Below, one piece after another: positions 26,954 to 35,876 of a DNA stretch of 64,000 bases. The DNA is taken from the NCBI RefSeq assembly GCF_000948985.2, contig NZ_CP059733.1:248001-312000 (forward strand), read 5' to 3'. The notes below the pieces were generated by a model that was not told where the DNA came from, did not search any database, and worked only from the letters and a program-made list of their open reading frames with translations. Each line of letters begins with the position of its first letter. Position 1 is the first letter of the stretch. Position numbers and translations under genes: made by a program. The stretch comes from Thalassomonas viridans (GTDB lineage Bacteria; Pseudomonadota; Gammaproteobacteria; Enterobacterales; Alteromonadaceae).

Positions 26954-27277
26954 ATGGAAATTCAATCTGCATTTAATGCCGGAGTACAGGGATTTCAGCG
27001 AGCTACTGAAGATGTCAACAGGGCAGCGTCAGATATCGCCCAGAGCACAGCGGTTAGCCGTGCGGCGCAACAAGATCAGCAAGACCTGCAAAATCCGCAG
27101 GGGCTTGAGACTGAACCGGCCACAGCCGTCAATGCGGCTCCCCGGAACGAAGCGCCGGCAGGACTGACAGAATCTATCGTTGACCTTAAAGTGGCGGAAG
27201 TACAGGCAAGATCATCTGCAGAAGTGATACAGACAGCAGATGAAACTTTAGGCTCATTAATCGACGTCCGCGTTTAA
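26954..27277 (+). CDS. Small protein with flagellar rod/hook-like C-terminal motif
   Basis: A 107-residue protein. Its N-terminus is amphipathic (QSAFNAGVQGFQRATEDVN), its middle is low-complexity and Gln/Ala-rich, and it ends SAEVIQTADETLGSLIDVRV. The two ends resemble the paired terminal helices of flagellar rod and hook proteins (compare the FlgB/FlgC style ...N...V...T...ML...L). That is a weak likeness and no function is assigned. It has no signal peptide or cysteine. GTATAGGAGCAC lies upstream of the ATG. The next gene starts 18 bases after its stop, so the two probably form one transcript. Confidence 0.65.
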   Translation: MEIQSAFNAGVQGFQRATEDVNRAASDIAQSTAVSRAAQQDQQDLQNPQGLETEPATAVNAAPRNEAPAGLTESIVDLKVAEVQARSSAEVIQTADETLGSLIDVRV

Positions 27278-27295
27278 AGCCTTTTACTACTCACC

Positions 27296-28282
27296 ATGAA
27301 CATCACCCCGCAATTTAATCATCTTCCCCTGGCAACGTCGGTTAATCCGCCGACGGATACCTTGCGTCGGGATAACCATATGCGGGAAGTGATCACCCAG
27401 CCGACGGCGCTTAATCCGTCGGCGGCGGAGAAAGGGGTTGCTTCTGAAAAAGATAAGGCCCGCACCCCGGTCCAGGATAACGAATTTATTGATTTCGTTA
27501 GCTTACAGGACCAGCAGGAGCAGGAAGAAACTACGGTAGGGGATTCCACTCAAAACCGTAACCAGTCATCAGATCAGGCGCCGGAGCAAGGCAACAGCCA
27601 GGAACAGGGACAATCAGGCGAGGAAACTGCCCGGGATGCGCGCCAGGAGCAGTTAGCCGAAGCCGAACAACTTGCCGAAGAGAAACAAATTCAGGCGTTA
27701 CAATCCAGGGATCAGGAAGTGCGTGCTCATGAACTTGCCCATGCCAATGTCGGCGGGGCAACAACCGGCAGTCCTTCTTATACTTTTCAAGTCGGCCCTG
27801 ACGGCAGAAGATATGCCGTAGGCGGCGAAGTCTCCGTTGACTTGACGCCGGTGAGTGGTGATCCCCAGGCAACGATTGCCAAAATGCAAAAAGTGCAGGC
27901 AGCAGCGCTGGCGCCGGTAGAACCTTCCGGCCAGGACAGGCAGGTAGCCGCAACAGCTGCCAGGATCATACTTCAGGCCCAATCGGAACTTGCCGATGCC
28001 GATCCGGCAGAAGATAACGGTTTTGCTACTCCGGCGAGCATGAATGATGAGGGAACCGGAAAAGCGGAAAATGGCCCGGCGGCTGACAGCGATTTGGCTT
28101 TTGGCGGCGAAGAGTCTGAGTTTGATACCCTGATTAACAGGACACTGGAAGCCCAGGAAGAGGTTGTGCCGACCCGGCCAGCAGAAGTGGATGCCCGGGC
28201 GAGCAGGATTGAGAATTTTTACCTGAACATTAATCAGGCCTATGAAAAGCCTCCCAGCCATAACTTCCAGTTAACGGCTTGA
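27296..28282 (+). CDS. SprA-related putative zinc metalloprotease
   Basis: A 328-residue protein. The first 130 residues are disordered and rich in Gln, Glu and Ser. A conserved core then opens with RAHELAHANVGGATTGSPSY, an HExxH zinc-protease motif at His145-His149. It continues FQVGPDGRRYAVGGEVSVDL and ends with a region rich in Ala and Gln (MQKVQAAALAPVEPSGQDRQ). This fits the SprA-related/CJM1_0395 family of putative metalloproteases. No signal peptide is seen. The partner 18 bases upstream and the terminator after the stop mark a two-gene unit. Target unknown. Confidence 0.78.
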   Translation: MNITPQFNHLPLATSVNPPTDTLRRDNHMREVITQPTALNPSAAEKGVASEKDKARTPVQDNEFIDFVSLQDQQEQEETTVGDSTQNRNQSSDQAPEQGNSQEQGQSGEETARDARQEQLAEAEQLAEEKQIQALQSRDQEVRAHELAHANVGGATTGSPSYTFQVGPDGRRYAVGGEVSVDLTPVSGDPQATIAKMQKVQAAALAPVEPSGQDRQVAATAARIILQAQSELADADPAEDNGFATPASMNDEGTGKAENGPAADSDLAFGGEESEFDTLINRTLEAQEEVVPTRPAEVDARASRIENFYLNINQAYEKPPSHNFQLTA

Positions 28283-28309
28283 TACAGCTATTACAATTGA
28301 GATATATAT

Positions 28310-28340
28310 AAATAAGCCCGCATCATCAGCGGGCTTATTT
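28310..28340. terminator. Bidirectional terminator, metalloprotease gene / pyrE
   Basis: A perfect 12 bp stem AAATAAGCCCGC / GCGGGCTTATTT with a seven-base loop lies between convergent genes. Confidence 0.9.
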
Positions 28341-28358
28341 ATTGGTGAATTAAAACAA

Positions 28359-29000
28359 TCAGATACCAAAGTCTTCGCGGTATTGTTTGATGTTTTTCAG
28401 GTTTTGTTCCATCTCCGGCTTATCTTCCAGGTAAGTGATTAAGTCTGCCAGGGAGACAATAGAAATCACCTGAGTATTAAAGTCACGCTCGACTTCCTGG
28501 ATGGCGGACAACTCCCCTTGGCCTTTTTCCTGGCGATCCAAAGCAATCAAGACCCCGGAAAGTTCGGCGCCGTTGGCCTTGATGATTTCCATGGATTCAC
28601 GAATTGCCGTACCTGCGGTGATCACATCATCCACCAGCATAACCTTGCCGCTCAGGGCTGAGCCCACCAGGTTACCGCCTTCGCCGTGGCTTTTGGCTTC
28701 TTTGCGGTTAAAGCAGTAAGGCATATCGATATCATGATGGTCTGCCAGGGCCACGGCCGTGGTTGTGGCGATCGGAATACCCTTATAGGCAGGCCCGAAC
28801 AGCAGCTCAAAATCGATGCCGGAATCCACCAGGGCTGAGGCATAGAAACGTCCCAGCTTGGCTAAATCGCCGCCGGTATTAAACAGGCCGGCATTAAAGA
28901 AATAAGGGCTGGTACGGCCCGATTTCAAAGTGAATTCGCCAAAGCGTAATACCTGTTTAGCTAAAGCAAATTCAATAAATTCACGTTGATAGTCTTTCAT
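28359..29000 (-). CDS. pyrE: Orotate phosphoribosyltransferase PyrE
   Basis: PyrE joins orotate to PRPP to make OMP in pyrimidine synthesis. The 213-residue protein matches the E. coli enzyme in length and blocks: [19 protein letters not shown] at the N-terminus, [33 protein letters not shown] (flexible catalytic loop), and the PRPP motif [16 protein letters not shown]. It lies 31 bases after rph on the same strand, the same pair as in E. coli. Confidence 0.97.
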   Translation of the reverse strand: MKDYQREFIEFALAKQVLRFGEFTLKSGRTSPYFFNAGLFNTGGDLAKLGRFYASALVDSGIDFELLFGPAYKGIPIATTTAVALADHHDIDMPYCFNRKEAKSHGEGGNLVGSALSGKVMLVDDVITAGTAIRESMEIIKANGAELSGVLIALDRQEKGQGELSAIQEVERDFNTQVISIVSLADLITYLEDKPEMEQNLKNIKQYREDFGI

Positions 29001-29031
29001 TAAATAATTCTCGCTGTCAGTAGGGCCTGTG

Positions 29032-29745
29032 CTAGCTTAACGCTGCTTTTTGCTCGTCAAATAACTCATTGATGCCTTGCTTGGCCAGTTGCAGCATTTC
29101 CTGCATCTCATCGAAGCTGAAAGGCTCTTCTTCGGCTGTGCCCTGAACCTCGATCAGTTTGCCTGTTTCCGTCATAACTACATTCATATCGGTATCGGCG
29201 GCAGAATCTTCCAGGTATTCCAAATCCGAGATCGCCTGGCCCTTATAAATGCCGACAGAAACCGCGGCTATCATATGCTTTAACGGGTTGGTATTGATGA
29301 TGCCTTTGTTTCTCATGTAATTTAAAGCATCTACCAGGGCGACACAGGCGCCTGTGATCGAGGCTGTACGGGTACCGCCGTCGGCCTGGATAACATCGCA
29401 GTCGATATTAATGGTATTTTCACCTAAGGCGCTTAAATCCACCGCAGCACGCAGCGAGCGGGCGATTAAACGGGAAATTTCCAGGGTGCGGCCGCTTTGT
29501 TTGCCGCTGGCGGCTTCGCGGCGCATACGGGTGTGGGTAGAACGGGGCAACATGCCGTATTCAGCGGTGACCCAGCCTTTACCCTGACCCTTAAGAAAAC
29601 GCGGTACCCCTTCTTCTACCGAAGCGGTGCAAATTACTTTGGTATCACCAAATTCAATCAGCACTGAGCCTTCGGCGTGGGTAGTGAATTGACGGGTAAA
29701 AGTAATAGGGCGAATTTGCCCCGGGGTTCTTCCGCTTGGACGCAT
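29032..29745 (-). CDS. rph: Ribonuclease PH
   Basis: RNase PH is a phosphate-dependent 3' exoribonuclease that trims tRNA and rRNA ends. The 237-residue protein starts [20 protein letters not shown] and contains [20 protein letters not shown], the [20 protein letters not shown] arginine-rich segment, [16 protein letters not shown] and [19 protein letters not shown]. The start at 29745 is supported by AGGA upstream and by family length; the frame runs 21 codons further without homology. It forms an operon with pyrE. A three-gene operon separates it from yicC, its neighbour in E. coli. Confidence 0.97.
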   Translation of the reverse strand: MRPSGRTPGQIRPITFTRQFTTHAEGSVLIEFGDTKVICTASVEEGVPRFLKGQGKGWVTAEYGMLPRSTHTRMRREAASGKQSGRTLEISRLIARSLRAAVDLSALGENTINIDCDVIQADGGTRTASITGACVALVDALNYMRNKGIINTNPLKHMIAAVSVGIYKGQAISDLEYLEDSAADTDMNVVMTETGKLIEVQGTAEEEPFSFDEMQEMLQLAKQGINELFDEQKAALS

Positions 29746-29884
29746 GATGAGATTCCTGTCGTTAATTAATTGCTGCGCATTATAAGCTTTCGGCTCATAA
29801 TTTGACACAATGAGAATGCAAGTATTTTGAAATATAGTTATTTAAACTTGGGTCTCTTTGAATATCGAATTATAAGGGGGTTTC

Positions 29885-30394
29885 ATGCAAAAGTTTTTTT
29901 CCCGGTTGGTACCGCTGTTCCTTATATGCCTGACGGTATTATCCGCGGGGCAAAGAGTATCGGCCGAACCTGGGCTTAAGTTACCGGTTTACAGCACCAG
30001 CTATGATGATCAAAGAGATCCGTTTGCCGATGCCAGGGCCGCCATCGAGCTGGCCAAGAGTACGCAGCGTAATGTCCTGATTGAAATCGGCGGCAACTGG
30101 TGCACCTGGTGTAAAAAGATGGATGCTTTTCTGGAAGCAAACCCCGAGGTTTATCAGGAGCTGCACGACAAGTTTGTGCTGTTAAAGATCAATGTCAGCG
30201 ACAGCAACGAAAATGAAGCCTTTATGAGCGCCCTGCCGCCGGTATTGGGTTATCCCCATATGTATGTTTCGACGGCATCGGGCAAAATGATCTTATCTAA
30301 GGATACTGCTGAGTTGCTTGAAGACGGGCAGTATTCGGTTAAGAACTGGCTGGAGTTTATCGAAACCTGGCAGGCTAACGGTAATCAGGGGTAA
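29885..30394 (+). CDS. Exported thioredoxin-family protein (CTWC)
   Basis: A 169-residue protein with a signal peptide (LVPLFLICLTVLSAGQRVSA) and a thioredoxin-like domain. Its motif is GGNWCTWCKKMDAF (Cys73, Cys76), in the DUF255/Thioredoxin_7 style. The cis-proline is in PVLGYPHMYVSTASGK. It begins a tight operon: the next gene starts five bases after its stop. AAGGGGG lies upstream of the ATG. A thiol role in maturing the following oxidoreductase is possible but is inference from context. Confidence 0.78.
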   Translation: MQKFFSRLVPLFLICLTVLSAGQRVSAEPGLKLPVYSTSYDDQRDPFADARAAIELAKSTQRNVLIEIGGNWCTWCKKMDAFLEANPEVYQELHDKFVLLKINVSDSNENEAFMSALPPVLGYPHMYVSTASGKMILSKDTAELLEDGQYSVKNWLEFIETWQANGNQG

Positions 30395-30399
30395 TTCAG

Positions 30400-31056
30400 G
30401 TGTTATCTATTCGTTCATTTTTTGATGCTAACTATCAAACTCCCCTTTGGTTTAAGGAAAAGATTTCCCGCCGCGCCCTGTTGAAGTCGGCGGCAGGAGC
30501 TTCGGCTATTGCCGCTTTACCCATGAAAAGCTGGAGCCTGGCGCCGGCAGATGAACTGGAACAGGCGCTGAAAACCGATCCCTGGCTGACCCTGAATGCG
30601 GTGCTGGATCACCTTTTACCGGCCTCGGATTCAGGCCCCGGCGCCCGGGATATTCAGGCACTGAATTATTTATACAATGTTGTGACCCTGCAACCGACGG
30701 AGCAGGATGAAATCGACTTTATTTTTAAGGGGGTTGGCTGGCTCAACGACTTTAGCCAAAGCCAGGCCGGGAAGGCTTTTGTCGCCCTGGAGTTAAAAGA
30801 AAAAGAAAGCCTGTTGCGGGCCATCAGCAAGTCCCGGGCGGGAGAGAACTGGCTCAATACCCTGTTGAACTATATTTTTGAGGCTATGCTGTCACCGCCG
30901 GTTTATGGCGGTAACCCGGAAGGAGTCGGCTGGAAATGGCTGGAGCATAAACCGGGGTTCCCTTTGCCGAATAAAGGCAAACGTTATTATGAATTGCCGG
31001 GGCAAAAAGGTATCGCGGTGAAAGTAGTAGAAGCTAAAGGAAGTAAAAAAGCATGA
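30400..31056 (+). CDS. Gluconate 2-dehydrogenase subunit 3-like protein with Tat-type signal
   Basis: A 218-residue protein starting at GTG, with AGGGG nine bases upstream. Near the N-terminus it has ISRRALLKSAAGASAIAALP, close to the twin-arginine pattern SRRxFLK. The rest fits the gluconate 2-dehydrogenase subunit 3 family, whose members pair with a GMC-type flavoprotein and can carry it across the membrane through Tat. Typical pieces are LNAVLDHLLPASDSGPGARD and PPVYGGNPEGVGWKWLEHKP. Its stop overlaps the start of the GMC gene by four bases, so the two are translationally coupled. Confidence 0.82.
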   Translation: MLSIRSFFDANYQTPLWFKEKISRRALLKSAAGASAIAALPMKSWSLAPADELEQALKTDPWLTLNAVLDHLLPASDSGPGARDIQALNYLYNVVTLQPTEQDEIDFIFKGVGWLNDFSQSQAGKAFVALELKEKESLLRAISKSRAGENWLNTLLNYIFEAMLSPPVYGGNPEGVGWKWLEHKPGFPLPNKGKRYYELPGQKGIAVKVVEAKGSKKA

Positions 31057-32759
31057 GTTTTGATATCTGTGTCATCGGCAGCGGCGCCGGTGCTTCACCT
31101 GTGGCTTATACCCTGGCCAAAGCTGGTGCTAAGGTGCTGGTGCTGGAGAAAGGTCCCTGGTTAACGGAGAAAGAATTTTATAAAGACGAGCTCGCCATCA
31201 GCTTGCGGGATGCCTACAATCCTAAGCTCACCGATGAACAGCATGTTATCGAAGAGCTTTACGAAAGGGAAAACGGCGAAACCTTCTGGCAGGGGGAGCC
31301 CACCAGCGAGTCCGGCTGGAGCTTCTGGAGCGGTACTGTGGTCGGCGGCTCTTCCAACTTTATGAGTGGTTATTTCCATCGCCTCAAACCGGACGATTTC
31401 AGGCTAAAATCCGAATTTGGCGAAATCGAAGGCGCCAATGTTGCCGACTGGCCCATCAGCTACCAGGATTTGGAACCTTATTATGCCATGGTGGAAAAAG
31501 AGGTCGGGGTGTCTGGCACAGTTGTCGATCATCCCAACCAGGAGCCGAGATCTACCCAGTTTCCCTATCCGCCGGTGGCGGAGCACGGGGTATCCGCCTG
31601 GATAGACGAGGCTGCAGATAGCATCGGTTACCATACCATGCCGGTTCCCAGGGCAATCTTATCCCGCCCGGATATGGGGCGTAACTCCTGTGAATATTCC
31701 GGTTATTGCAGCAGTTATGGCTGTTCTTCCGGCGCCAAGGGCAGCGGCCGGGCGGCTTTGCTGAACCATGCGGTAGCCAGCGGAAATTGCACCATAAAAC
31801 CTGAGTCCAAGGTCTATAAAATTGCCACCGACAGCCAAGGCAAGATCACCGGGGTGCTGTATTATGACAGGGCTGGACGCAAGCATAAGGCGGTTGCCGA
31901 CTTTTATGTGGTGGCCTGTCAGGCGATAGAAAGCTCCCGTTTGTTGCTGGCTTCCAAAGGGGAGAAATTTCCCAACGGCCTGGCCAATAACCAGGGGCAG
32001 GTGGGGAAAAACCTGATTTTCAGTGCCGGCGGCACCGGCCGCGGAGACTTCTTTTATGAAGATCTCACCAAAGAGCAGGTTAATACCATGAAGCAAGTGG
32101 GGCCTTTTGTTAACCGTGCCCTGCAGGACTGGTACCGCATCGAAGACAAAGCCTTTGGCAAGACGGCCAAAGGCGGCACCATAGACTTTCTTTTTCACCA
32201 AAACCCCATTGCCCGTGCCCGGGGCAGCCAATGGGGTGAAAGCGGCAATCTGGTGTGGGGGGAGCAGTTAAAGCAGAATTTAAAGCAGGAGTTTACCACC
32301 TATAAAACCTTGCGTTTTGAAGTTTTTAACGACTGGTTGCCCAATGACGACTGTTTTGTCACCTTAGATCCCGAGGTCACCGACAAATGGGGAGACGCCG
32401 TGGCCAAGGTCCGGATAGGTTATCACGAGCATGACCTTAAGGTCGGGGAATACCTGGCGGAAAAAGGGGAAAACCTGCTCAGGGCCATGGGGGCGAAAAA
32501 TGTCACTTCTTCTGTCAGCGGTGCGCCGCCGACGAATTTAATGGCGGGGGGGTGCCGTTTCGGTAACGATCCGAAAACTTCGGTATTGAACAAATACTGC
32601 CAGGCCCATGAAGTGGACAACCTTTATGTGACCGACGGCTCTTTTATGCCCACCGGCGGTAGTGTGCCCTATACCTTTACCATATATGCCAATGCCTTTC
32701 GGGTGGCGGATCATATTAAGCAGCGCTGGCAGGCAAAAAAGCAGGAAAAAAACGTTTAG
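31053..32759 (+). CDS. GMC family FAD-dependent oxidoreductase
   Basis: A 568-residue flavoprotein. It begins with the FAD-binding Rossmann motif DICVIGSGAGASPVAYTLAK. It continues with WSGTVVGGSSNFMSGYFHR, a Cys-containing loop CEYSGYCSSYGCSSGAKGSG, the YVVACQAIESSRLLLAS block, and ends with the GMC C-terminal signature VTDGSFMPTGGSVPYTFTIY. Such enzymes oxidise sugars, sugar acids or alcohols. It has no signal peptide; export with its Tat-bearing partner is likely. No cytochrome c subunit, the usual third partner, follows, so the electron acceptor is unclear. Confidence 0.88.
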   Translation: MSFDICVIGSGAGASPVAYTLAKAGAKVLVLEKGPWLTEKEFYKDELAISLRDAYNPKLTDEQHVIEELYERENGETFWQGEPTSESGWSFWSGTVVGGSSNFMSGYFHRLKPDDFRLKSEFGEIEGANVADWPISYQDLEPYYAMVEKEVGVSGTVVDHPNQEPRSTQFPYPPVAEHGVSAWIDEAADSIGYHTMPVPRAILSRPDMGRNSCEYSGYCSSYGCSSGAKGSGRAALLNHAVASGNCTIKPESKVYKIATDSQGKITGVLYYDRAGRKHKAVADFYVVACQAIESSRLLLASKGEKFPNGLANNQGQVGKNLIFSAGGTGRGDFFYEDLTKEQVNTMKQVGPFVNRALQDWYRIEDKAFGKTAKGGTIDFLFHQNPIARARGSQWGESGNLVWGEQLKQNLKQEFTTYKTLRFEVFNDWLPNDDCFVTLDPEVTDKWGDAVAKVRIGYHEHDLKVGEYLAEKGENLLRAMGAKNVTSSVSGAPPTNLMAGGCRFGNDPKTSVLNKYCQAHEVDNLYVTDGSFMPTGGSVPYTFTIYANAFRVADHIKQRWQAKKQEKNV

Positions 32760-32830
32760 CAATTTCCCGAGGTAGATCCCTTAATATAGCTGGGGCATAA
32801 TTAGCATACTTTTTGTTGCAGGTACTAATT

Positions 32831-33694
32831 ATGATCCATAGCATGACCGGCTTCGCCCGTTATGAAGTCAAAGGTGAGTGGGGCAACGCGGTTTGGGAAA
32901 TCCGCTCGGTGAACCAGCGTTTCCTGGAAACCTATTTCCGCCTACCCGAACAGTTTCGCGGCATAGAGCCGGTATTACGCGAGCGTTTTCGCAAGCGGCT
33001 CAACCGCGGCAAGGTGGAGTGCCATTTACGCTTTACCGCCAATCCTGCCGCGAAAGCCCATTTAACGCTTAATAAAAACCTGGCGGAGCAGCTGCTGCAA
33101 CACGCCAACTGGGTGAATGAGCAGACCCTCAACAGTCAGATCAACCCGCTGGAAATCATGCGCTGGCCCGGGGTGATGGAAGCGGAAGAGTCGGACATCA
33201 ACGCCATCCAGGCGGATATTTTGGTGGGCTTCGATGCCGCCCTGAAAGAATTTGTCGCCGCCCGCGCCGATGAAGGGGATAATCTGAAAACCCTGATCGA
33301 GCAGCGCCTTGAAGCCATCATAGTCGAGGCGGAAAAGGTTAAGACCATGATGCCGGAAATTATTTTATGGCAGCGTAACCGTATCACGGAAAAATTTGCC
33401 GAAGCCAGCCTGGAGCTGGACTCCACCCGGGTAGAGCAGGAGCTGGTGTTGCTGGCGCAAAAAATGGATGTCGACGAAGAAATCGACCGCTTGTTCAGCC
33501 ATGTGAAGGAAACCCGCAATATCCTGAAAAAGGGCGGTCCGCAGGGGCGTCGCCTGGATTTTATGATGCAGGAATTTAACCGTGAGGCCAATACCTTAGG
33601 CTCTAAATCCATTAATGCCGATATCACCAACAGTGCGGTGGAATTAAAGGTCTTGATCGAGCAGATGCGTGAGCAGATCCAGAATATTGAATAG
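32831..33694 (+). CDS. yicC: YicC/YloC family endoribonuclease
   Basis: YicC proteins are endoribonucleases linked to RNA turnover and stationary-phase survival. The 287-residue protein starts MIHSMTGFARYEVKGEWG and has the typical SVNQRFLETYFRLPEQFR block. It ends with the conserved KKGGPQGRRLDFMMQEFNRE and ADITNSAVELKVLIEQMREQ. The ATG at 32831 is chosen by homology; seven upstream codons are open. In E. coli it is divergent from rph; here the thioredoxin-GMC operon separates them. A terminator follows. Confidence 0.95.
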   Translation: MIHSMTGFARYEVKGEWGNAVWEIRSVNQRFLETYFRLPEQFRGIEPVLRERFRKRLNRGKVECHLRFTANPAAKAHLTLNKNLAEQLLQHANWVNEQTLNSQINPLEIMRWPGVMEAEESDINAIQADILVGFDAALKEFVAARADEGDNLKTLIEQRLEAIIVEAEKVKTMMPEIILWQRNRITEKFAEASLELDSTRVEQELVLLAQKMDVDEEIDRLFSHVKETRNILKKGGPQGRRLDFMMQEFNREANTLGSKSINADITNSAVELKVLIEQMREQIQNIE

Positions 33695-33721
33695 CATATT
33701 TTGACTGTTCTGATTTTTGTT

Positions 33722-33749
33722 AAAGCCACTGTTATCAAGTGGCTTTTTT
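33722..33749 (+). terminator. Rho-independent terminator after yicC
   Basis: AAAGCCACT pairs with AGTGGCTTT around a seven-base loop and runs into a T tract, about 27 bases after the yicC stop. Confidence 0.9.
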
Positions 33750-33789
33750 CTTTGCGGTGAAAGCCGCGAATTTTATTGGCTAATCACTT

Positions 33790-34524
33790 ATGCGTCTCGA
33801 TAAGTTTCTCTGTAAAAGCACCGAATTGTCACGGGAGCAGGCCCGGGAGCATATCCTGGACGGCGATGTCCGGGTTAACGGCTATGTCCAGACCGATCCT
33901 GCGAAACAGGTACATGAAAACAATGAAATTTTATTTAAGGGAGCCAGGCTGGCAGCACGCGCTTCCCGCTATATTATGATGAACAAGCCCCGGGGCACTA
34001 TCTGCTCCAATGTCGATGATCATTATCCGTCATTGTTTGGCCTGTTAAATTTTAGCCGGGTTGATGATTTACACCTGGCGGGCCGGCTGGATGTCAATAC
34101 CACAGGTTTAGTGTTTATTACCGATGACGGCCGCTGGTCGCAACAGATTATTTCTCCCAAATCCCAATGTTATAAAACCTATAAGGTGGGGCTGAAAAAG
34201 GCGGTCGGTGAAGATGCTGTCCGGGCGTTTGCACAGGGTATACAGCTGCAGGGAGAAAAGGGGTTAACCCTGCCGGCTAAGTTACAGCTTCTTACCGGGC
34301 GGCAGGTGTTATTGTCCATCGTGGAAGGTAAATTCCACCAGGTAAAACGTATGTTTGCGGCCCTGGGTAACAGGGTGGTTACCTTGCACCGCCAGCAGAT
34401 AGGCGATGTGGTTTTAGATCCCCGGCTGCAACCCGGGCAGTGGCGGGAGTTGACCCCGGAGGAAGTTGCTTCTTTTTCTGTGCCGGATAAAACAGCCGGG
34501 CAAAGCGGTGAAACCAACCGTTAA
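33790..34524 (+). CDS. rsuA: 16S rRNA pseudouridine(516) synthase RsuA
   Basis: RsuA makes pseudouridine 516 in 16S rRNA. The 244-residue protein has an N-terminal S4 domain (MRLDKFLCKSTELSREQ). The catalytic core follows with the aspartate in HLAGRLDVNTTGLVFITDDG, then KTYKVGLKKAVGEDAVRAFA and EGKFHQVKRMFAALGNRVV. Similarity to E. coli RsuA runs the full length, including the C-terminal LTPEEVASF. Other RsuA-family enzymes (RluE, RluF) share the core, but the WSQQIISPK and KGLTLPAKL blocks favour RsuA. Confidence 0.85.
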   Translation: MRLDKFLCKSTELSREQAREHILDGDVRVNGYVQTDPAKQVHENNEILFKGARLAARASRYIMMNKPRGTICSNVDDHYPSLFGLLNFSRVDDLHLAGRLDVNTTGLVFITDDGRWSQQIISPKSQCYKTYKVGLKKAVGEDAVRAFAQGIQLQGEKGLTLPAKLQLLTGRQVLLSIVEGKFHQVKRMFAALGNRVVTLHRQQIGDVVLDPRLQPGQWRELTPEEVASFSVPDKTAGQSGETNR

Positions 34525-34554
34525 TCATTTATATTTTTTAGGGTAAATACAGGT

Positions 34555-35679
34555 ATGAAAATTAAATCTGCGTTGTTGGCGTTATTAAGCCTTAATGTCT
34601 TTAGTCCCGGCGCTTTGGGTTTAAGTTTTTCGCTTGAATCCCAGCCCGAGTTTGGCCAGCTGAAGGGGTTTAAGGGCAGTGAACTGTGCCAGGTGGCGGA
34701 AAATACCAAGCGTTATTTGCAAGAGCAGGTACAAGATGTCTTTGCCGTGCATCCCGGCAAGATAATCAATGACAAGATCACTGTGCAAAAGGTACAGGAT
34801 ACCCTGGCATTTATCTGCCGCACCTACCGGGAAGATGTGCGGGCAAAACGCCACAGCCGCCTGCACGACAGCGCTTTTGTCAGGCAGCATTTTGAGTTTG
34901 TCCGCTGGCTGCCGGATAAGAAAACGGCAACGGAAATAGCCGGGAAGAGCACCAATGCCGCCAAATCGAGAATGCTTAACGATATTCCCGATAAAGAAAT
35001 TTTTCTCACTAAATATTATACCAAGCTGCTAGACGGCAGCCCGGTAAAAACCGAACTTTATAACCAGGCCCTTTATGCCCTGCCCTATGATGAAAAGGGA
35101 TTAACGCTGGCGCAGGCTCAGCAGCAACAAGGCGCTTTAACCCGGTTCCGTTATACCCGCCAGCAGATCATTGCCGGCGCCCTGCTTAAAGATAAACTGG
35201 CACAGCCTCTGGTATGGCTGACGGAAGAGGCCCTGCATGACGTCCTGCTGCAGGGCACCGGGGTGTTAAAGGTGGACGGCAAGATCCGCTATTTTAATGT
35301 CCACCGCAACAACGGCATCGATTACGACTACAGCATCGGCAAGCGGGAGCAGGCCAGATACTGGTACTTTATCGAAACGCCGGAAATCATGGGTTATGGC
35401 CATGATCAACCCAGTAAAATCGCCATCAAACCCCAGGTGACTTTCGCCGGGAATATTGCCGATCTCGGGGTGGGAAAACTGGTTTTGGTCAGTTACCGGG
35501 AAGGTGACCGGCAGGTCGGCCGTCTGGGGGTTTTGGCGGATCAGGGAGGGGCATTTGACAATAACCTGTTCCAGCTGGACCTGTTGGTAGACAGCTATCG
35601 CGGCTGGTCTGATTATCATAAAGCGAACGGCCATTTACCCGATTATGCCAGTGCCTGGATACTTCTGTTGAAACAATAA
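34555..35679 (+). CDS. MltA-family lytic transglycosylase, divergent
   Basis: MltA-type enzymes cut the peptidoglycan glycan chain, leaving 1,6-anhydro ends. The 374-residue protein has a signal peptide (ALLALLSLNVFSPGALG). It then shows MltA-like blocks: TKYYTKLLDGSPVKTELYNQ, RYTRQQIIAGALLKDK, VLLQGTGVLKVDGKIRYFNV and YSIGK. The C-terminal 3D-type domain reads GVLADQGGAFDNNLFQLDLL and ends GHLPDYASAWILLLK. Asp342 in this block matches the catalytic Asp of E. coli MltA by position. No lipobox cysteine is present at the signal cleavage region, so it may be soluble in the periplasm rather than a lipoprotein. It follows rsuA by 30 bases. Confidence 0.72.
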   Translation: MKIKSALLALLSLNVFSPGALGLSFSLESQPEFGQLKGFKGSELCQVAENTKRYLQEQVQDVFAVHPGKIINDKITVQKVQDTLAFICRTYREDVRAKRHSRLHDSAFVRQHFEFVRWLPDKKTATEIAGKSTNAAKSRMLNDIPDKEIFLTKYYTKLLDGSPVKTELYNQALYALPYDEKGLTLAQAQQQQGALTRFRYTRQQIIAGALLKDKLAQPLVWLTEEALHDVLLQGTGVLKVDGKIRYFNVHRNNGIDYDYSIGKREQARYWYFIETPEIMGYGHDQPSKIAIKPQVTFAGNIADLGVGKLVLVSYREGDRQVGRLGVLADQGGAFDNNLFQLDLLVDSYRGWSDYHKANGHLPDYASAWILLLKQ

Positions 35680-35800
35680 AAAGGCTTGGACGAGCTTTTT
35701 TTCTGCTTGCCGGGGGAAGGTTCGGGTGGCTGTTCAGGCCGGAAAATTACATGGTTTTGATACTGATCAAATGAAGTTCGATTAGCGGAGATAAAAGATA

Positions 35801-35820
35801 AATGACATTGATTCGTATTA
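35801..35820. promoter_or_regulatory. Possible degenerate Fur box before the FecA-like receptor
   Basis: AATGACATTGATTCGTATT shares ten of thirteen positions with the AATGATAATCATT Fur core and lies about 60 bases upstream of an iron-receptor-like gene. It is far weaker than the site at 8325 and may be chance in an A/T-rich leader. Confidence 0.3.
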
Positions 35821-35876
35821 GTAATAATGCTTAAATATATATACTTATAAAGTTATAACCTCAATTAAGGTCACCC

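Noticed and set aside
35801..35820. Firm Fur box before the FecA-like receptor
   Set aside because: Only a partial match; kept as a low-confidence feature and not used as support for iron control.
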